A DNA stretch of 48,056 bases from CAZADA01 sp964636945 (GTDB lineage Bacteria; Pseudomonadota; Alphaproteobacteria; Caulobacterales; Maricaulaceae). Where the stretch lies: the NCBI GenBank assembly GCA_964636945.1, contig CAZWVH010000015.1, forward strand, positions 1-48,056, written 5' to 3'. The position numbers and the translations under genes were made by a program. The notes under the pieces are model-generated. The model ran no database searches, was not told the origin of the DNA, and was given only the letters and a program-made list of their open reading frames with translations. Each line of letters starts with the position of its first letter. The first letter of the stretch is position 1. This document shows, piece after piece, positions 1-9,027 of this stretch.

Positions 1-585
1 CATGGCGGCCATCGGCGAAGGCGTGGTGATGATCCTCGCCGGCATGGTCTGGTGGATCTGGGCAAGACGGCCTCCGGGGCCGGCGGCTGATATCCGAGCG
101 CGGAGTGCGGGCGCTCCGTGTTGTAATAGCGCCGCCATTGATCGATCAGGATTTGGTTCGGCCGATCCTTGAACCGATGGCGGACCGGCCTCACTCCTTG
201 AGCGTGTAAAAAATTCCCCCATTCAGGAGTTTATCGCGCAATTTCCCATTGAGCCGAAGGCCGGCGAAGCAAGTTCATTATACCCATTCTCCCAAGGTGA
301 ACCCGGCTCAATGAAAAGGGTCTGCACACCCATCCGACCCAGCCATGAGCGCACGACCTTCGCCACAAACTCTGGGCCATAGCACATTACGAAGGCGGTT
401 TCTGACGGATGTCGTGGCCGGACGCACGATCCGTCGTTCAGCCAAAGACGCCCGCGTTTGGGTTGTTTCTGCGGGACTTTCAGCCCGTGAGCATGGCCCG
501 CCATTGGTTCTAGGGCCATGTGAACGCCGCCGTGATCGTATACGATCACCCGCTTTACTCGGGACAGTCTCTGATACTGCGCCAA
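1..585 (-). pseudogene. Degenerate IS3-family transposase (OrfB) remnant
   Basis: Minus-strand reading shows scattered pieces of an IS3-family DDE transposase in several frames. A segment with the family signature GLKVPQKQPKRGRLWLNDGS and then GPEF...GSPWENGYNE lies at about 223-585. A second segment, NGKLRDKLLNGGIFYTLKE, follows in a shifted frame at about 195-255. A third, with WRRYYNTERPHSALGYQPPAPE, lies at about 65-180. The pieces are in the right order, but frameshifts separate them. The block between the GRLWLNDGS motif and GPEF is deleted, so the first catalytic Asp region is lost and the element cannot be active. The window begins inside or just beyond the C-terminal end. This is a dead element, of a different IS3 subgroup from the remnant near 3.7 kb. 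Confidence 0.85.
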
Positions 586-991
586 TAATATTGAGTATAC
601 TGAGCATGCTGTCAGGTGTGCTTATCGACTGGGCGGCATATTTGTGTTCGTCGCTGCACTTTATTGGCCTTAGTTTGTTGCATCCGCGCCCCTGGCCTTT
701 GGCTGTGAAAGTATAGCGAAGAGGTTTTCCCGTAATTCCTTCTTACCTGACTGCGAACACGAGCTTAAAGAATAAATCAGTAGGCGATGCGTCTCTGCTC
801 TCAGAGGCGGGGCGCCTGTCAGATATCTACAGTTGCACCGTCCGACAATATCAATTGCGAATTGTTTAACCCTTTCCAAGCCGTACGACGAGAGACTAGT
901 CAGGCAAACTTGAGCTGAAATTAATTGAAGACTCACTATTGATCGTTACGTTGACGTCTCGGAGCTGGCTTAGCAATTAGAGATCGGGACG
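586..991. other. Gene-free stretch between IS remnant and protease-nuclease gene
   Basis: About 400 bases that look AT-richer than the surroundings. Short open frames on both strands (for example 670-936 on the minus strand) show no recognisable motifs, no convincing ribosome binding site and atypical composition. The stretch probably carries the promoter of the gene starting at 992, but I see no clear -35/-10 pair. Confidence 0.4.
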
Positions 992-3265
992 ATGCTCAAG
1001 GAAACCGAGTCCTATAAACAGGTTAGCCGCGTCGCAGAGCAAAGACTTGCTGACGCAAAGAGCGACATTGTTCGCACCTGGAGAATGTTCTCCGACGGTC
1101 TTCCCCTGATGGCTGAAAAGAAAAGTGGCCGGCGCAATTACGCTGCCATGCGATCGCAAGTCATGCTGCGAGAGCCGCCTGCGCCTTTAGGAGCGGAAGC
1201 AGTTAAAGGCGAGCGGTCCAACTTCCTACCGATCTCGTTTCTCGCATTGGGTACAAGCGTTTCGCGGGCCGTCGCGCGGATAAGGGTTCAGGAGACCGGC
1301 GATGTCGGTACGGGATTTTTATGTTCGCCTAATCTTTTGATCACGAACAAGCATGTGCTGAATACGCCCCACGCTGCATTGAGCGCCCTGGTGGAGTTTG
1401 ACTTCGTTGATGACGACGCGATCAAACCTAGCGTCTATCGTCTAAATCCGAGCGAATGTTTTGTCTTCGACCCCGTCGAGGCTCTGGACTTTGCCATCGT
1501 CGCGCTTGGAAACAGGGTTGCCGGGTCTGAAGATCTTAGCGCCTTTGGTTGGTGCCCGCTTTCCGACGCCGATAACAAACATGCAATCGGTGAGTTCGCG
1601 AACATCATCCAGCACCCCGAAGGAGCCGACAAACAAGTGGTCCTCCAGGACAATTTGATCGTATCTCGCGGAGACAATCGGTTCGGCGAACATGATGTTC
1701 TGCACTATGTATCCGATACCGAGCCAGGTTCTTCGGGTTCGCCGGTCTTCAATAATTCCTGGCAGGTCATCGCGTTACATCATTGGGGCGAAGCGACCCG
1801 AAATTTTGGAGCGACGACGGCCATAGACGCTGTAGGCTACTTCGATCCAAAGAGCGTCAATCAGGGCGTAAGAATTAGCCGGATTGTTGGAGCGCTCAAG
1901 ACTCGTGTTCCCTCACTCGCCGCCAGAGAACGCACGCTCGTCAATGAGCTAATAACGTTCGGTGAAACCGTACTTCCTAAAGATGTTATGGTCATGATGG
2001 AAACGGGATCTGCCAAGCGACGCGGACCCAGCTTGCCCGTAGAAGTCCAATCTACTGGTGGTGGGCTTGGGGAAGGTGTGACGACCTGGACCCTTCCGTT
2101 AAAGATATCCGTCTCAATTCCCGGCTTGATGCCAGATGTCCCGCCACGCGAACCTGAAATCAGAGCCGAGGGGCCGCAACCGACCATCGAAAAGGCGGCT
2201 GAAACCGGTCTGCCAAGAACCGGCGAAGGCTATAGGCCCGACTTCCTTGACAATCATCTTATCGACCTACCCAAGGTCCGGGCCTCTCACGAGGCGCAAA
2301 TCCTACCCTTGAAAAACCCGGCAAACCATCCCTCGGCAAAGCGGGGTGAACTGCAATTTACCCACTTCTCAGTCATTATGCATAAAACTAGGAAACTCCC
2401 GTTTTTCGGCGCGTGCAATGTGGATGGCGCCACCCTGTTCGGCATCAACAGTGATGGTGACGATTATCAATATGACGATAGCGATGAGCCGATATTCCGA
2501 GCCTCGGCGGCGGAAGGCGGGTTCGGCTGGAAAAATGATCAACGCATCAACAAAAATGATCAAACAACAGACGATTGGTATACTGGCAAGAACAAGTTAA
2601 TTGAGCGGCCTGACAGAGACGACGCCGAGAAATTTATTGACGTGGCAGACTTCGATCGTGGGCATATCGTACGCCGTACGGAGCCAATCTGGGGGTCTAC
2701 AGAGGCCGGTAAGGCCGCAAACTATCAAACCTTTACCGTCGTTAATGCAGCGCCGCAAACGCCCTCGTTCAATCAAAGCGATCAGCGCAGTGCGCACGAG
2801 ATTGCGCCCGGAGAAGAGACCCGGAGTTGGTACGGCATGGAAGTGGCCGTGCTGCGTGCGGCAACCGATGAAAACAAGAAGATGAACGTATTTACTGGGC
2901 CGATCTTCGATGATGCAGACCCAATATACGGACCGGGCAAGCCGGACGCTGGCCAGCGACAGATTCCCTTAAGCTTTTGGAAGATCGCCGTTTGGGAGGA
3001 CGGTGGGAAATTGCAATCGCTGGCAATGAGGTCTTCTCAAGCATGGTCACTTGCGCGCGAAAGCGGCGGTCAAGAAGCCCTGTCTGATTCAGATCAGTTA
3101 TTCTTGTTGCGCGATTTCCTTACGACGGTCAATGACATTGAAGAAGCGACGGGCTTAGACTTTGGCAAGAAGGTGCGGGACTCTGATATATTGAGGAGCG
3201 TCACGCGCGACGATCTTGCAGAAATGTCAATAGAGCAATTTGAGGCTTTCGTCCGGGATCACTAA
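992..3265 (+). CDS. Trypsin-like serine protease fused to DNA/RNA non-specific endonuclease
   Basis: A 757-aa two-enzyme protein. Residues 1-80 form a charged, probably helical lead. Residues about 85-300 are a trypsin/V8-like serine protease with the full triad visible: His121 in TNKHV, Asp166 in LDFAIV, and Ser248 in GSSGSPVF. Residues about 300-440 are a linker. Residues about 450-757 are a DNA/RNA non-specific endonuclease of the beta-beta-alpha-metal (NucA/EndoG) type, with DRGH at 555-558 (His558 the expected general base) and the metal-ligand Asn594 region NAAPQTPSFNQ. There is no signal peptide or membrane segment, so it should act in the cytoplasm. The gene stands alone between two IS3 remnants and by eye is less GC-rich than its surroundings, suggesting acquired cargo. 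A protease wired to a nuclease suggests a regulated toxic or defence effector; that role is inference. Confidence 0.9.
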   Translation: MLKETESYKQVSRVAEQRLADAKSDIVRTWRMFSDGLPLMAEKKSGRRNYAAMRSQVMLREPPAPLGAEAVKGERSNFLPISFLALGTSVSRAVARIRVQETGDVGTGFLCSPNLLITNKHVLNTPHAALSALVEFDFVDDDAIKPSVYRLNPSECFVFDPVEALDFAIVALGNRVAGSEDLSAFGWCPLSDADNKHAIGEFANIIQHPEGADKQVVLQDNLIVSRGDNRFGEHDVLHYVSDTEPGSSGSPVFNNSWQVIALHHWGEATRNFGATTAIDAVGYFDPKSVNQGVRISRIVGALKTRVPSLAARERTLVNELITFGETVLPKDVMVMMETGSAKRRGPSLPVEVQSTGGGLGEGVTTWTLPLKISVSIPGLMPDVPPREPEIRAEGPQPTIEKAAETGLPRTGEGYRPDFLDNHLIDLPKVRASHEAQILPLKNPANHPSAKRGELQFTHFSVIMHKTRKLPFFGACNVDGATLFGINSDGDDYQYDDSDEPIFRASAAEGGFGWKNDQRINKNDQTTDDWYTGKNKLIERPDRDDAEKFIDVADFDRGHIVRRTEPIWGSTEAGKAANYQTFTVVNAAPQTPSFNQSDQRSAHEIAPGEETRSWYGMEVAVLRAATDENKKMNVFTGPIFDDADPIYGPGKPDAGQRQIPLSFWKIAVWEDGGKLQSLAMRSSQAWSLARESGGQEALSDSDQLFLLRDFLTTVNDIEEATGLDFGKKVRDSDILRSVTRDDLAEMSIEQFEAFVRDH

Positions 3266-3596
3266 GCTGGCACATTGAAAAGTACTGCGTAGCCTCTCAA
3301 TTTGCGAAACAAGATCATTTCTGTGAGTATTAATTCATCGTCTTATTTGTGTTTAATCTGTCTATTAACGCGAGGCGGCCCAGCAGCGCCATGTCGCTAA
3401 TGCACAATTGAAACCCATCCTTCGTCTAAACAGTTGAAGTATGCGGCGGCTCTCCAGGGGGGGGCGAGAAATCAAATACAGATATGTTCGCCACGTTCTC
3501 AAGATTCGGCACAACATTACCTTTAGCGATAATCTTACTTCACTATTAGAGTGTAATGCCTGGAGCTTTGTTGTGCATAAGAAGATAGATTTTTTC
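3266..3596. other. Gene-free stretch before second IS remnant
   Basis: About 330 AT-richer bases with stops in all useful frames. A minus-strand frame at 3365-3607 and the front of a plus-strand frame starting at 3441 show no recognisable motif. I see no IS terminal inverted repeat here that would match the right end at 3841-3866, so the left half of the second element seems to be gone. Confidence 0.4.
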
Positions 3597-3866
3597 CGCC
3601 ACCGCACTCGACGCCTTCAGCCGCCGCATTGTCGGCTGTGTGAGAGCTATTTTGCGACGCTGGAATGCGAACTCATCTCCCGGCGCAAATTCCAATCCAA
3701 GGCCGAGGCCCGCATAGCGATCTTCAGCTTCATTGAGGGCTGGTACAACCCGGCCCGCCGTCATTCCGCCCTTGGATATCGATCGCCGATCGCCTATGAA
3801 ACAGCCGCACTAGAACGGCTATCATTGCCTAGCCCTTAACTGTCCACGAGACCGGGGGAAGTCCAG
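3597..3866 (+). mobile_element. IS3-family transposase 3' remnant with right terminal repeat
   Basis: Two pieces of an IS3-family OrfB lie in different frames. The first reads LDAFSRRIVG (about 3600-3633), the block around the second half of the catalytic core. After a frameshift and a deletion that removes the DNG/DDE part, ESYFATLECELISRRKF then GWYNPARRHSALGYRSPIAYE continues to a TAA at 3837-3839. Directly after the stop, TGTCCACGAGACCGGGGG at 3841-3858 resembles the conserved terminal inverted repeat of many IS3 elements, so the right end of the element is probably near 3866. The catalytic domain is incomplete and the element is dead. Confidence 0.85.
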
Positions 3867-4113
3867 CTCCACTTTTCGGCCATTAGCGGGCGTTGGGACG
3901 CTCGATCATGAGTGTCCGACTTAGTGTATGAAACAGACAGGAGGCGTGCTGAGCAGGAGCGCGGCGATCAGGAGCTGCATTTACGATCGGGCAGGCTGAA
4001 ACGCCTCGGAATTTCGGAGGCCCACACGCCGCACCTTTGACTGGCTTGCTTAGGGGAGGGCGGCTAGGTTGGCGGTGTTTGAGTGCGCAGCGGAGTGAGG
4101 ATCGGGCGCGACC

Positions 4114-5013
4114 ATGGACATGCAGCACGTCAAGTTCTTACTGACGGTGTCGGAGACGCTGAACTTTACCCGTGCAGCGGAACGGTGTGGCGTGTCGCAA
4201 CCCACACTCACGCGTGCAGTTAAAGCCATTGAGGCTGAGCTGGGTGGGGATTTGCTCCGCCGGGAAGGGCGACGCACCCACGTCACCGAGCTTGGCGAAC
4301 GCATGCTGCCGTTTCTGCGCAAGTCGTATGAGAACGCCACACTGGCCAAAGAACTGGCACGCGCCGTCGGGCGCCAGGAGAGATTGCGGTTGGCGTTGGC
4401 GGTGTCCCACTGTGTCAATCTGGAGATGTTTATGGATGCGGCGGCAGCGCTCTACCGCCAGTTTCCAGGTATGCAGCTCCGGATCATGCATGGAACCGAC
4501 CGTGTTGTTTCTGACGCCTTGAAGGATGGGCGGGCCGATATCGGATTGGGCGGCGGGATTGCAGAGTGGGATCGGCTCGAGAGCGCCCCGCTGTTTGAAG
4601 AACCGTTTCGCGCATTCTTAGCTAGGGACCACAAGCTCGCCGATGATGGCGTGCTCAATCCCCAGGCGCTTGCCGGTCATCCCCTCTTTCTCATCGTAGA
4701 CGACACTGCGGCAGATCGCATCGCCCACTGGCTTGCTGATAGCGTGCCCGGCTTTGGCGGCGTCAGCGAGTTTGACCGCACCGAGGCCATGCGCTCGCTG
4801 ATCATCAATCTTGGCGGGGTGGTGATCGCGCCGGCAAGCGTACAGCTGGGGTCTCAATTCACGCAGCGCCCTTGCCAGGGTTTGGAACTCAGACGCCGCG
4901 TCAGCGCATTTACGGTTGCGGGACGGCCGCGGTCCATCGCGACCTCGACCTTTCTCAGTCAGGTGCGCGCCGCCCAATACGACGTAGCGGTCGAAGCCCC
5001 GGAGGCCGCTTAG
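4114..5013 (+). CDS. LysR-family transcriptional regulator
   Basis: A 299-aa LysR-type regulator. Residues 1-60 are the N-terminal winged helix-turn-helix, with the typical FTRAAERCGVSQPTLTRAVK recognition region and the following E..LG..L..R block. Residues about 90-290 form the periplasmic-binding-protein-like effector domain, with GRADIGLGG and later LGGVVIAP. The effector ligand cannot be read from the sequence. It is convergent with the peroxiredoxin-like gene, and the two share stop-codon bases (TTAG at 5010-5013), so it is not obviously the regulator of that gene. The phasin-bdh cluster downstream is on the same strand but separated by the antisense peroxiredoxin gene. Two ATGs (4114 and 4120) are possible; the first is used. 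Confidence 0.93.
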   Translation: MDMQHVKFLLTVSETLNFTRAAERCGVSQPTLTRAVKAIEAELGGDLLRREGRRTHVTELGERMLPFLRKSYENATLAKELARAVGRQERLRLALAVSHCVNLEMFMDAAAALYRQFPGMQLRIMHGTDRVVSDALKDGRADIGLGGGIAEWDRLESAPLFEEPFRAFLARDHKLADDGVLNPQALAGHPLFLIVDDTAADRIAHWLADSVPGFGGVSEFDRTEAMRSLIINLGGVVIAPASVQLGSQFTQRPCQGLELRRRVSAFTVAGRPRSIATSTFLSQVRAAQYDVAVEAPEAA

Positions 5014-5681
5014 AGATCTTTCGCCGCGCGCACGAAGTTCTCAAGCGGCAGGCGATTGCGCCAATCTGGATCGATGTGACGCGCGCGGACCACGCCATCA
5101 CGCCCCACCAAGAATGAAGCGGAGAGTGGAATAAACCAGCTTTCGCCCACCTGATGCGCTGAAGGATCGATCCCCAGGTCCTTGTAGGTGCCAGCGATTG
5201 CAGGGCTGAGATGGACCAACAGGTTCAGGCTCAAGGCATACCCATTGTCGACATCACACAGGATGTCGGTGCGGGGCCCGCTAACCTGGTCGGCGAAATA
5301 GCTAGGACGCTCGGGGGTGATCCCAACTAGCGTGATACCCGCGCGCGCCGCCTCTAATTGCATGCTGTCATGCGCGTCTTTTGTGGCCACGCAAAACGGA
5401 CACCAGCGGCCGCGAAAGAAGGTAACGATCACCGGACCTTGTTCGAGATAGCCGCTGAGCGCGCCCAACCCACCGCTACCGTCCGGCAAGAGAAACTCCG
5501 GCATAGCCTGTCCCACCTTTGGGGCCCGCGCGCCAACCCGAGCCTGACGAAGTTCACTGATGAAGACGTCCACTGCGTTCATCAATTCGGGCGAGCTTTC
5601 GCGAATGAACGCATGCATAGCGTCCAATTTGGCGGCCAGGGTGTCGTAGCCGCTGAGATCGGGAAATTTGAAATCCGTCAT
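5010..5681 (-). CDS. Peroxiredoxin-like (AhpC/TSA-type thioredoxin-fold) protein
   Basis: A 223-aa thioredoxin-fold protein of the AhpC/TSA peroxiredoxin-like group. The core motif FFRGRWCPFC carries Cys94 and Cys97, a CxxC arrangement like peroxiredoxin Q/BCP relatives, followed by LVGITPERP and later the LDIDP/WRNR-type tail seen in this family. The N-terminal 50 residues are helical. No signal peptide is present, so it is cytoplasmic. The likely role is reduction of peroxides with thiols as donor. I use ATG at 5681; a GTG at 5702 would add seven residues, but neither start has a strong Shine-Dalgarno sequence. It converges on the LysR gene with overlapping stop codons. Confidence 0.85.
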   Translation of the reverse strand: MTDFKFPDLSGYDTLAAKLDAMHAFIRESSPELMNAVDVFISELRQARVGARAPKVGQAMPEFLLPDGSGGLGALSGYLEQGPVIVTFFRGRWCPFCVATKDAHDSMQLEAARAGITLVGITPERPSYFADQVSGPRTDILCDVDNGYALSLNLLVHLSPAIAGTYKDLGIDPSAHQVGESWFIPLSASFLVGRDGVVRARHIDPDWRNRLPLENFVRAAKDL

Positions 5682-5880
5682 CGCACCGTCACAAAAAATC
5701 ACGTTTAATCACGAAATGAACTTAGGTCATGGTTTAGTATAATTCCATCGCCCTTCAATTCAGTTTCCGCATAGATTCCATTCAACCTCTCTTATTTATC
5801 GTTGTTCCTCGCTCCGCTATTCCCCGTGTTGAGGTTGGGACGAAAACGTTTCTACCCATTAAGACGTGGAGGCGTCGCAC

Positions 5881-6270
5881 ATGAGCAACAGAAAACCTGA
5901 TCCCGATCGCACTCCGGCCCTGGCCGATGGCGCGCCGATCGATATGGGCCAACTTGGCGGCGTGATGGCCCACTGGACGCAATCCATGCAGACGGCCGCC
6001 GCGATGCGTGAGGCAATGCTCAACCGCTTGCTGGATTGGCAACGGACCCATGTCGAAGCCTCCATCAAAGTGACAACTGACCTGGCGGACTGCACCAAGA
6101 GGTGCCTGTCGGCGCGTGACGCCGAAACGCTCAGAACGCTCCAGATGACCTATGCGACGACGCTTGTCGAGGCTGTCGCCGAGCGTCAGCAAGCGCTCGC
6201 CAAGCTGATGGTGGAACTCGCCACCGCCGCCACTGCGGCGACAACCAACACCAATACAAAGAAGAGCTGA
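5881..6270 (+). CDS. Phasin-like small helical protein
   Basis: A 129-aa protein that is almost entirely amphipathic helix from residue about 25 to 115 (AHWTQSMQTAAAMREAMLNR and onward), with no signal peptide, ending in a Thr/Ala/Lys-rich tail. Size, composition and helical pattern fit phasins, which coat polyhydroxyalkanoate granules. The assignment is supported by D-3-hydroxybutyrate dehydrogenase and patatin-like genes on the same strand. ATG 5881 is chosen because GTGGAGGCG just before it is a good ribosome binding site; the longer frame from GTG 5866 would start inside that site. The similarity is weak, so another small helical protein is possible. Confidence 0.55.
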   Translation: MSNRKPDPDRTPALADGAPIDMGQLGGVMAHWTQSMQTAAAMREAMLNRLLDWQRTHVEASIKVTTDLADCTKRCLSARDAETLRTLQMTYATTLVEAVAERQQALAKLMVELATAATAATTNTNTKKS

Positions 6271-6325
6271 CGATACAGCCGGGTGTGCCTCTCAAATTGA
6301 AGGTTAATACAGAAGGATTGAACCA

Positions 6326-7291
6326 ATGAAGTACAAACTCCTCTCAGGGTGCGCCGCAGCGATGCTGGCCCTGTCCGCATGTGCGCAAGTGACCGTCACC
6401 GATACGCCGTCACGCGCCGGTCCGGTGGCCGCGCCGATGAGCGCGCCAACGAACGTCAATGCCGGCGGATCAGCTGAGGCGCGCGCCGCGCTGGCGCAGT
6501 TGGTCGCCGAAAGAGGCTTTGACACTCGCACGCTGCAAGGGCTTGAAGGTCCTGCGGGTCCCGCCACGTACACGCGGTCGGACATCGCCCTGCACAGCGT
6601 GCGGTCTGTCGAGCTGCCTGGCGTGTCCGGCTACTTTTTCCGCACCTCTATCGTCGAGGTGAAAGCAGGCGATGTGGTCCCTGTGCACTCGCACGCCGGT
6701 CGCCCGGCTATCGCTACGGTGCTCTCGGGCGCCGTGACGCACCACGGCTCTGACGGCAAGTCTTTCGAGATCAAAGCCGGAGAAGCGACACCATCGGCTG
6801 GCGGCCTTGCGGAGTGGTGGCACAATAAGGGCGATCAACCCGCGACGATTTGGATTGTGGATCTGTGCGGCGCTGCCCATGGCTGCACTGACGAAGACGT
6901 GTCAGCGATCATTGATTTGGGCGGCGTTGCGAGCGGACCCGTCGCGAACCCGCCCATGGGTGAAGGCCCATCAAAAGCGGAGGTGCTAATTGAAGTGGCC
7001 CTTGCCAACGAGTTCCCGGACATGGCAGCGGCGATCGGTGACCGTCAGCTCCGACTGCGTCGGGTTGAGTGGGCTCCGGGCCGGATTGTGCCCCCGCACA
7101 ACCACGCCACACGCCCCAATTACATCTGGATCCAGCAGGGCGCCTTCACCGCCTACGACCCGTCAGGCCAACGCGTGATCAACGATGGATCAGTGGTTCT
7201 CGAGCGTGGCGCCGTTGAGGGCGCCTGGAAGAACAATGGCGATGAGACCGTGGTTCTCTACGCTGTCGACATCGTCAACCCAGCGGGCTAG
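6326..7291 (+). CDS. Double-cupin lipoprotein
   Basis: A 321-aa exported protein. Residues 1-19 are a lipoprotein signal peptide ending in the lipobox LSAC (Cys19). Two cupin barrels follow. The first, about residues 105-185, has the metal-binding cupin motif beginning VPVHSHAGRP and ending WWHNKG. The second, about 225-315, has VPPHNHATRPNYIWIQQG. The histidine-rich motifs suggest metal binding, but the substrate is unknown. Membrane-anchored two-cupin proteins are not a well-characterised group. It follows the phasin-like gene by 55 bases and precedes a small membrane protein and an MFS transporter, so it may work in the envelope on the compound that cluster handles. Confidence 0.8.
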   Translation: MKYKLLSGCAAAMLALSACAQVTVTDTPSRAGPVAAPMSAPTNVNAGGSAEARAALAQLVAERGFDTRTLQGLEGPAGPATYTRSDIALHSVRSVELPGVSGYFFRTSIVEVKAGDVVPVHSHAGRPAIATVLSGAVTHHGSDGKSFEIKAGEATPSAGGLAEWWHNKGDQPATIWIVDLCGAAHGCTDEDVSAIIDLGGVASGPVANPPMGEGPSKAEVLIEVALANEFPDMAAAIGDRQLRLRRVEWAPGRIVPPHNHATRPNYIWIQQGAFTAYDPSGQRVINDGSVVLERGAVEGAWKNNGDETVVLYAVDIVNPAG

Positions 7292-7356
7292 GTGCGCGCC
7301 GGCCGCGGGACCTACCGCGGTCGGCGTCACCCCTCTCTCACGAATATGGGGCGATC

Positions 7357-7809
7357 ATGATGACCGTGATCTTCAAGGGGGCAGGCCTGGTCCTGCTCAG
7401 CCTGATTGGCGTCTTTTTGGTGCTGTTTGGCATTTTGTACGCAACGGTCAGTGATTACCTGCCGTTTCACGCCGCCGCCGTCGAGGACGCCGCGCTGGGG
7501 CCAGCAAAACAGCTCTACATTGCGTTGATGACCCTCATTGGTGGGGCGTCCGGCGCGCTTGGTTTGTTGGGGCTCTATGTCACGTGGGGGCCGATCCGAC
7601 GCGGCGAGCCTGTGGCGGCATTATCGGTCGCCGCTGCTTACATCATCGCATTCTTGTCGGCGGCTGTGACCGCAGAACGTCTCGCGGCCAAAACCGGCGC
7701 CCCGACCAGCTTTCACATCATGGCGATCTTGATCGCGATTACGCTGGCGGGCCTTATCGCCTCGCTGATTGCCCCTGTCGTCGGACGTGCAAAGGAGGCG
7801 CGCTCATGA
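7357..7809 (+). CDS. Small four-helix membrane protein of unknown function
   Basis: A 150-aa integral membrane protein with four predicted transmembrane helices (about residues 7-28, 50-72, 85-103 and 118-141). I do not recognise the family. It starts at tandem ATGs after GGGGCGATC and overlaps the next gene, an MFS transporter, by four bases (ATGA at 7806-7809), which implies translational coupling. A partner role for the transporter is inference from this coupling only. Confidence 0.75.
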   Translation: MMTVIFKGAGLVLLSLIGVFLVLFGILYATVSDYLPFHAAAVEDAALGPAKQLYIALMTLIGGASGALGLLGLYVTWGPIRRGEPVAALSVAAAYIIAFLSAAVTAERLAAKTGAPTSFHIMAILIAITLAGLIASLIAPVVGRAKEARS

Positions 7810-8993
7810 ACCCGCACACCATGGCCGCAGCCGCCCACGCGCCGCGCCACGGCGATTTGACGCGCGGCATACTGATCGGCCTGATCAGTTTTCTCACCCT
7901 GATCGACCTCTTTGCCGCCCAGGCGATCCTGCCCGCGCTGGCGCAAACATATCAGGTGAGCGCGGCGGCCATGAGTTCGGCAGTCAACGCGTCTACGTTC
8001 GGGATGGCCGCTGGGAGCCTGCTCGTCGCCCTCGTCGCGCGCAAGGTGAACCGCCGTCACGGCATTTGGATCGCATTGGCGTTGCTCGCCATCCCAACGG
8101 TTCTGCTGGCCAGTGCAGACGACTTGACTTGGTTCGCGACATTGCGCGTTCTCCAAGGCCTTTGCATGGCCGCCGCTTTCACACTCACCATGGCGTATCT
8201 TGCCGAGGAGTGTACGCCTATCCAAGCTGCCGGCGCGCTCGCCGCGTACATCACCGGAAACGTCGCCAGCAATCTCGCTGGCCGTTTGATCTCGGCCAGC
8301 TTGGTCGAGGCCATAGGGGTGGCGAATAGTTTCTACGTGTTTGCGGCGCTCAACCTGGCCGGCGCGCTGATCGCGTTCCTCTACATCAACCCCAGCGTCA
8401 AAGAAGCGACGAGCGGCATGAAAATGCCCTCTGTGCTCGAGTCATGGGTTCAACACCTTAAGACCCCTGGTCTGCCAGCCGCATTCATCGGTGGATTTCT
8501 GATCCTCTTTGTGTTCTTGGGCGTGTTCACCTACATCAATTTTGTCCTCGCTGGACCGCGATTTGAGTTGTCGACAGGGGAACTTGGGCTTGTTTACCTC
8601 GTCTTCTTGCCGTCGATGATCACCACGCCGCTTGCGGGGCCCATGGTTCAGCGCTATGGCGTGCGCCTTTCGCTCTATGCCGGTCTCGCCATCGCCGTGC
8701 TCGGTCTGGCGCTCACGCTGCCAGCGTCCCTCCCAACGGTGCTCTTGGGCATGGCGCTTGTGGGGGTGGGCACCTTCGCAGCCCAAGCTGCGCTTACCGG
8801 CTATGTTTCAGGCACAGCCACGGGCGACCGCGCGGCCGCCAGCGGCATCTACCTAACGGCTTACTATCTCGGCGGGCTCATCGGCACATTTATCCTGGGC
8901 GTGGTGTTCACCAACGCCGGATGGGCCGGTGTCACCTTCGGCTCAACCCTTGCGCTCGCGGCGATCGCCGCCTTGTCGGTGCGTCTCACCTAG
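7806..8993 (+). CDS. MFS transporter (YnfM-like drug/metabolite transporter)
   Basis: A 395-aa major facilitator superfamily protein with about 12 transmembrane helices. Near the N-terminus, GLISFLTLIDLFAAQAILPA and FGMAAGSLLVALVARKVNRR show the helix 1 pattern and a loop 2-3 motif in the degenerate form common in YnfM/AraJ-like members. VLQGLCMAAAF and the second-half repeat VQRYGVRL are also typical. The start overlaps the preceding gene by four bases (ATGA). The substrate is not shown by sequence; its place just before bdh raises 3-hydroxybutyrate or a related acid as a possibility, but export of another compound is equally open. Confidence 0.88.
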   Translation: MNPHTMAAAAHAPRHGDLTRGILIGLISFLTLIDLFAAQAILPALAQTYQVSAAAMSSAVNASTFGMAAGSLLVALVARKVNRRHGIWIALALLAIPTVLLASADDLTWFATLRVLQGLCMAAAFTLTMAYLAEECTPIQAAGALAAYITGNVASNLAGRLISASLVEAIGVANSFYVFAALNLAGALIAFLYINPSVKEATSGMKMPSVLESWVQHLKTPGLPAAFIGGFLILFVFLGVFTYINFVLAGPRFELSTGELGLVYLVFLPSMITTPLAGPMVQRYGVRLSLYAGLAIAVLGLALTLPASLPTVLLGMALVGVGTFAAQAALTGYVSGTATGDRAAASGIYLTAYYLGGLIGTFILGVVFTNAGWAGVTFGSTLALAAIAALSVRLT

Positions 8994-9027
8994 CAGCGCG
9001 CGTCCTTTCACGTCCTGGAGAAGTCTT

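Noticed and set aside
670..936. 88-aa minus-strand frame in the first intergenic region
   Set aside because: No motif, atypical composition and no convincing start signal.
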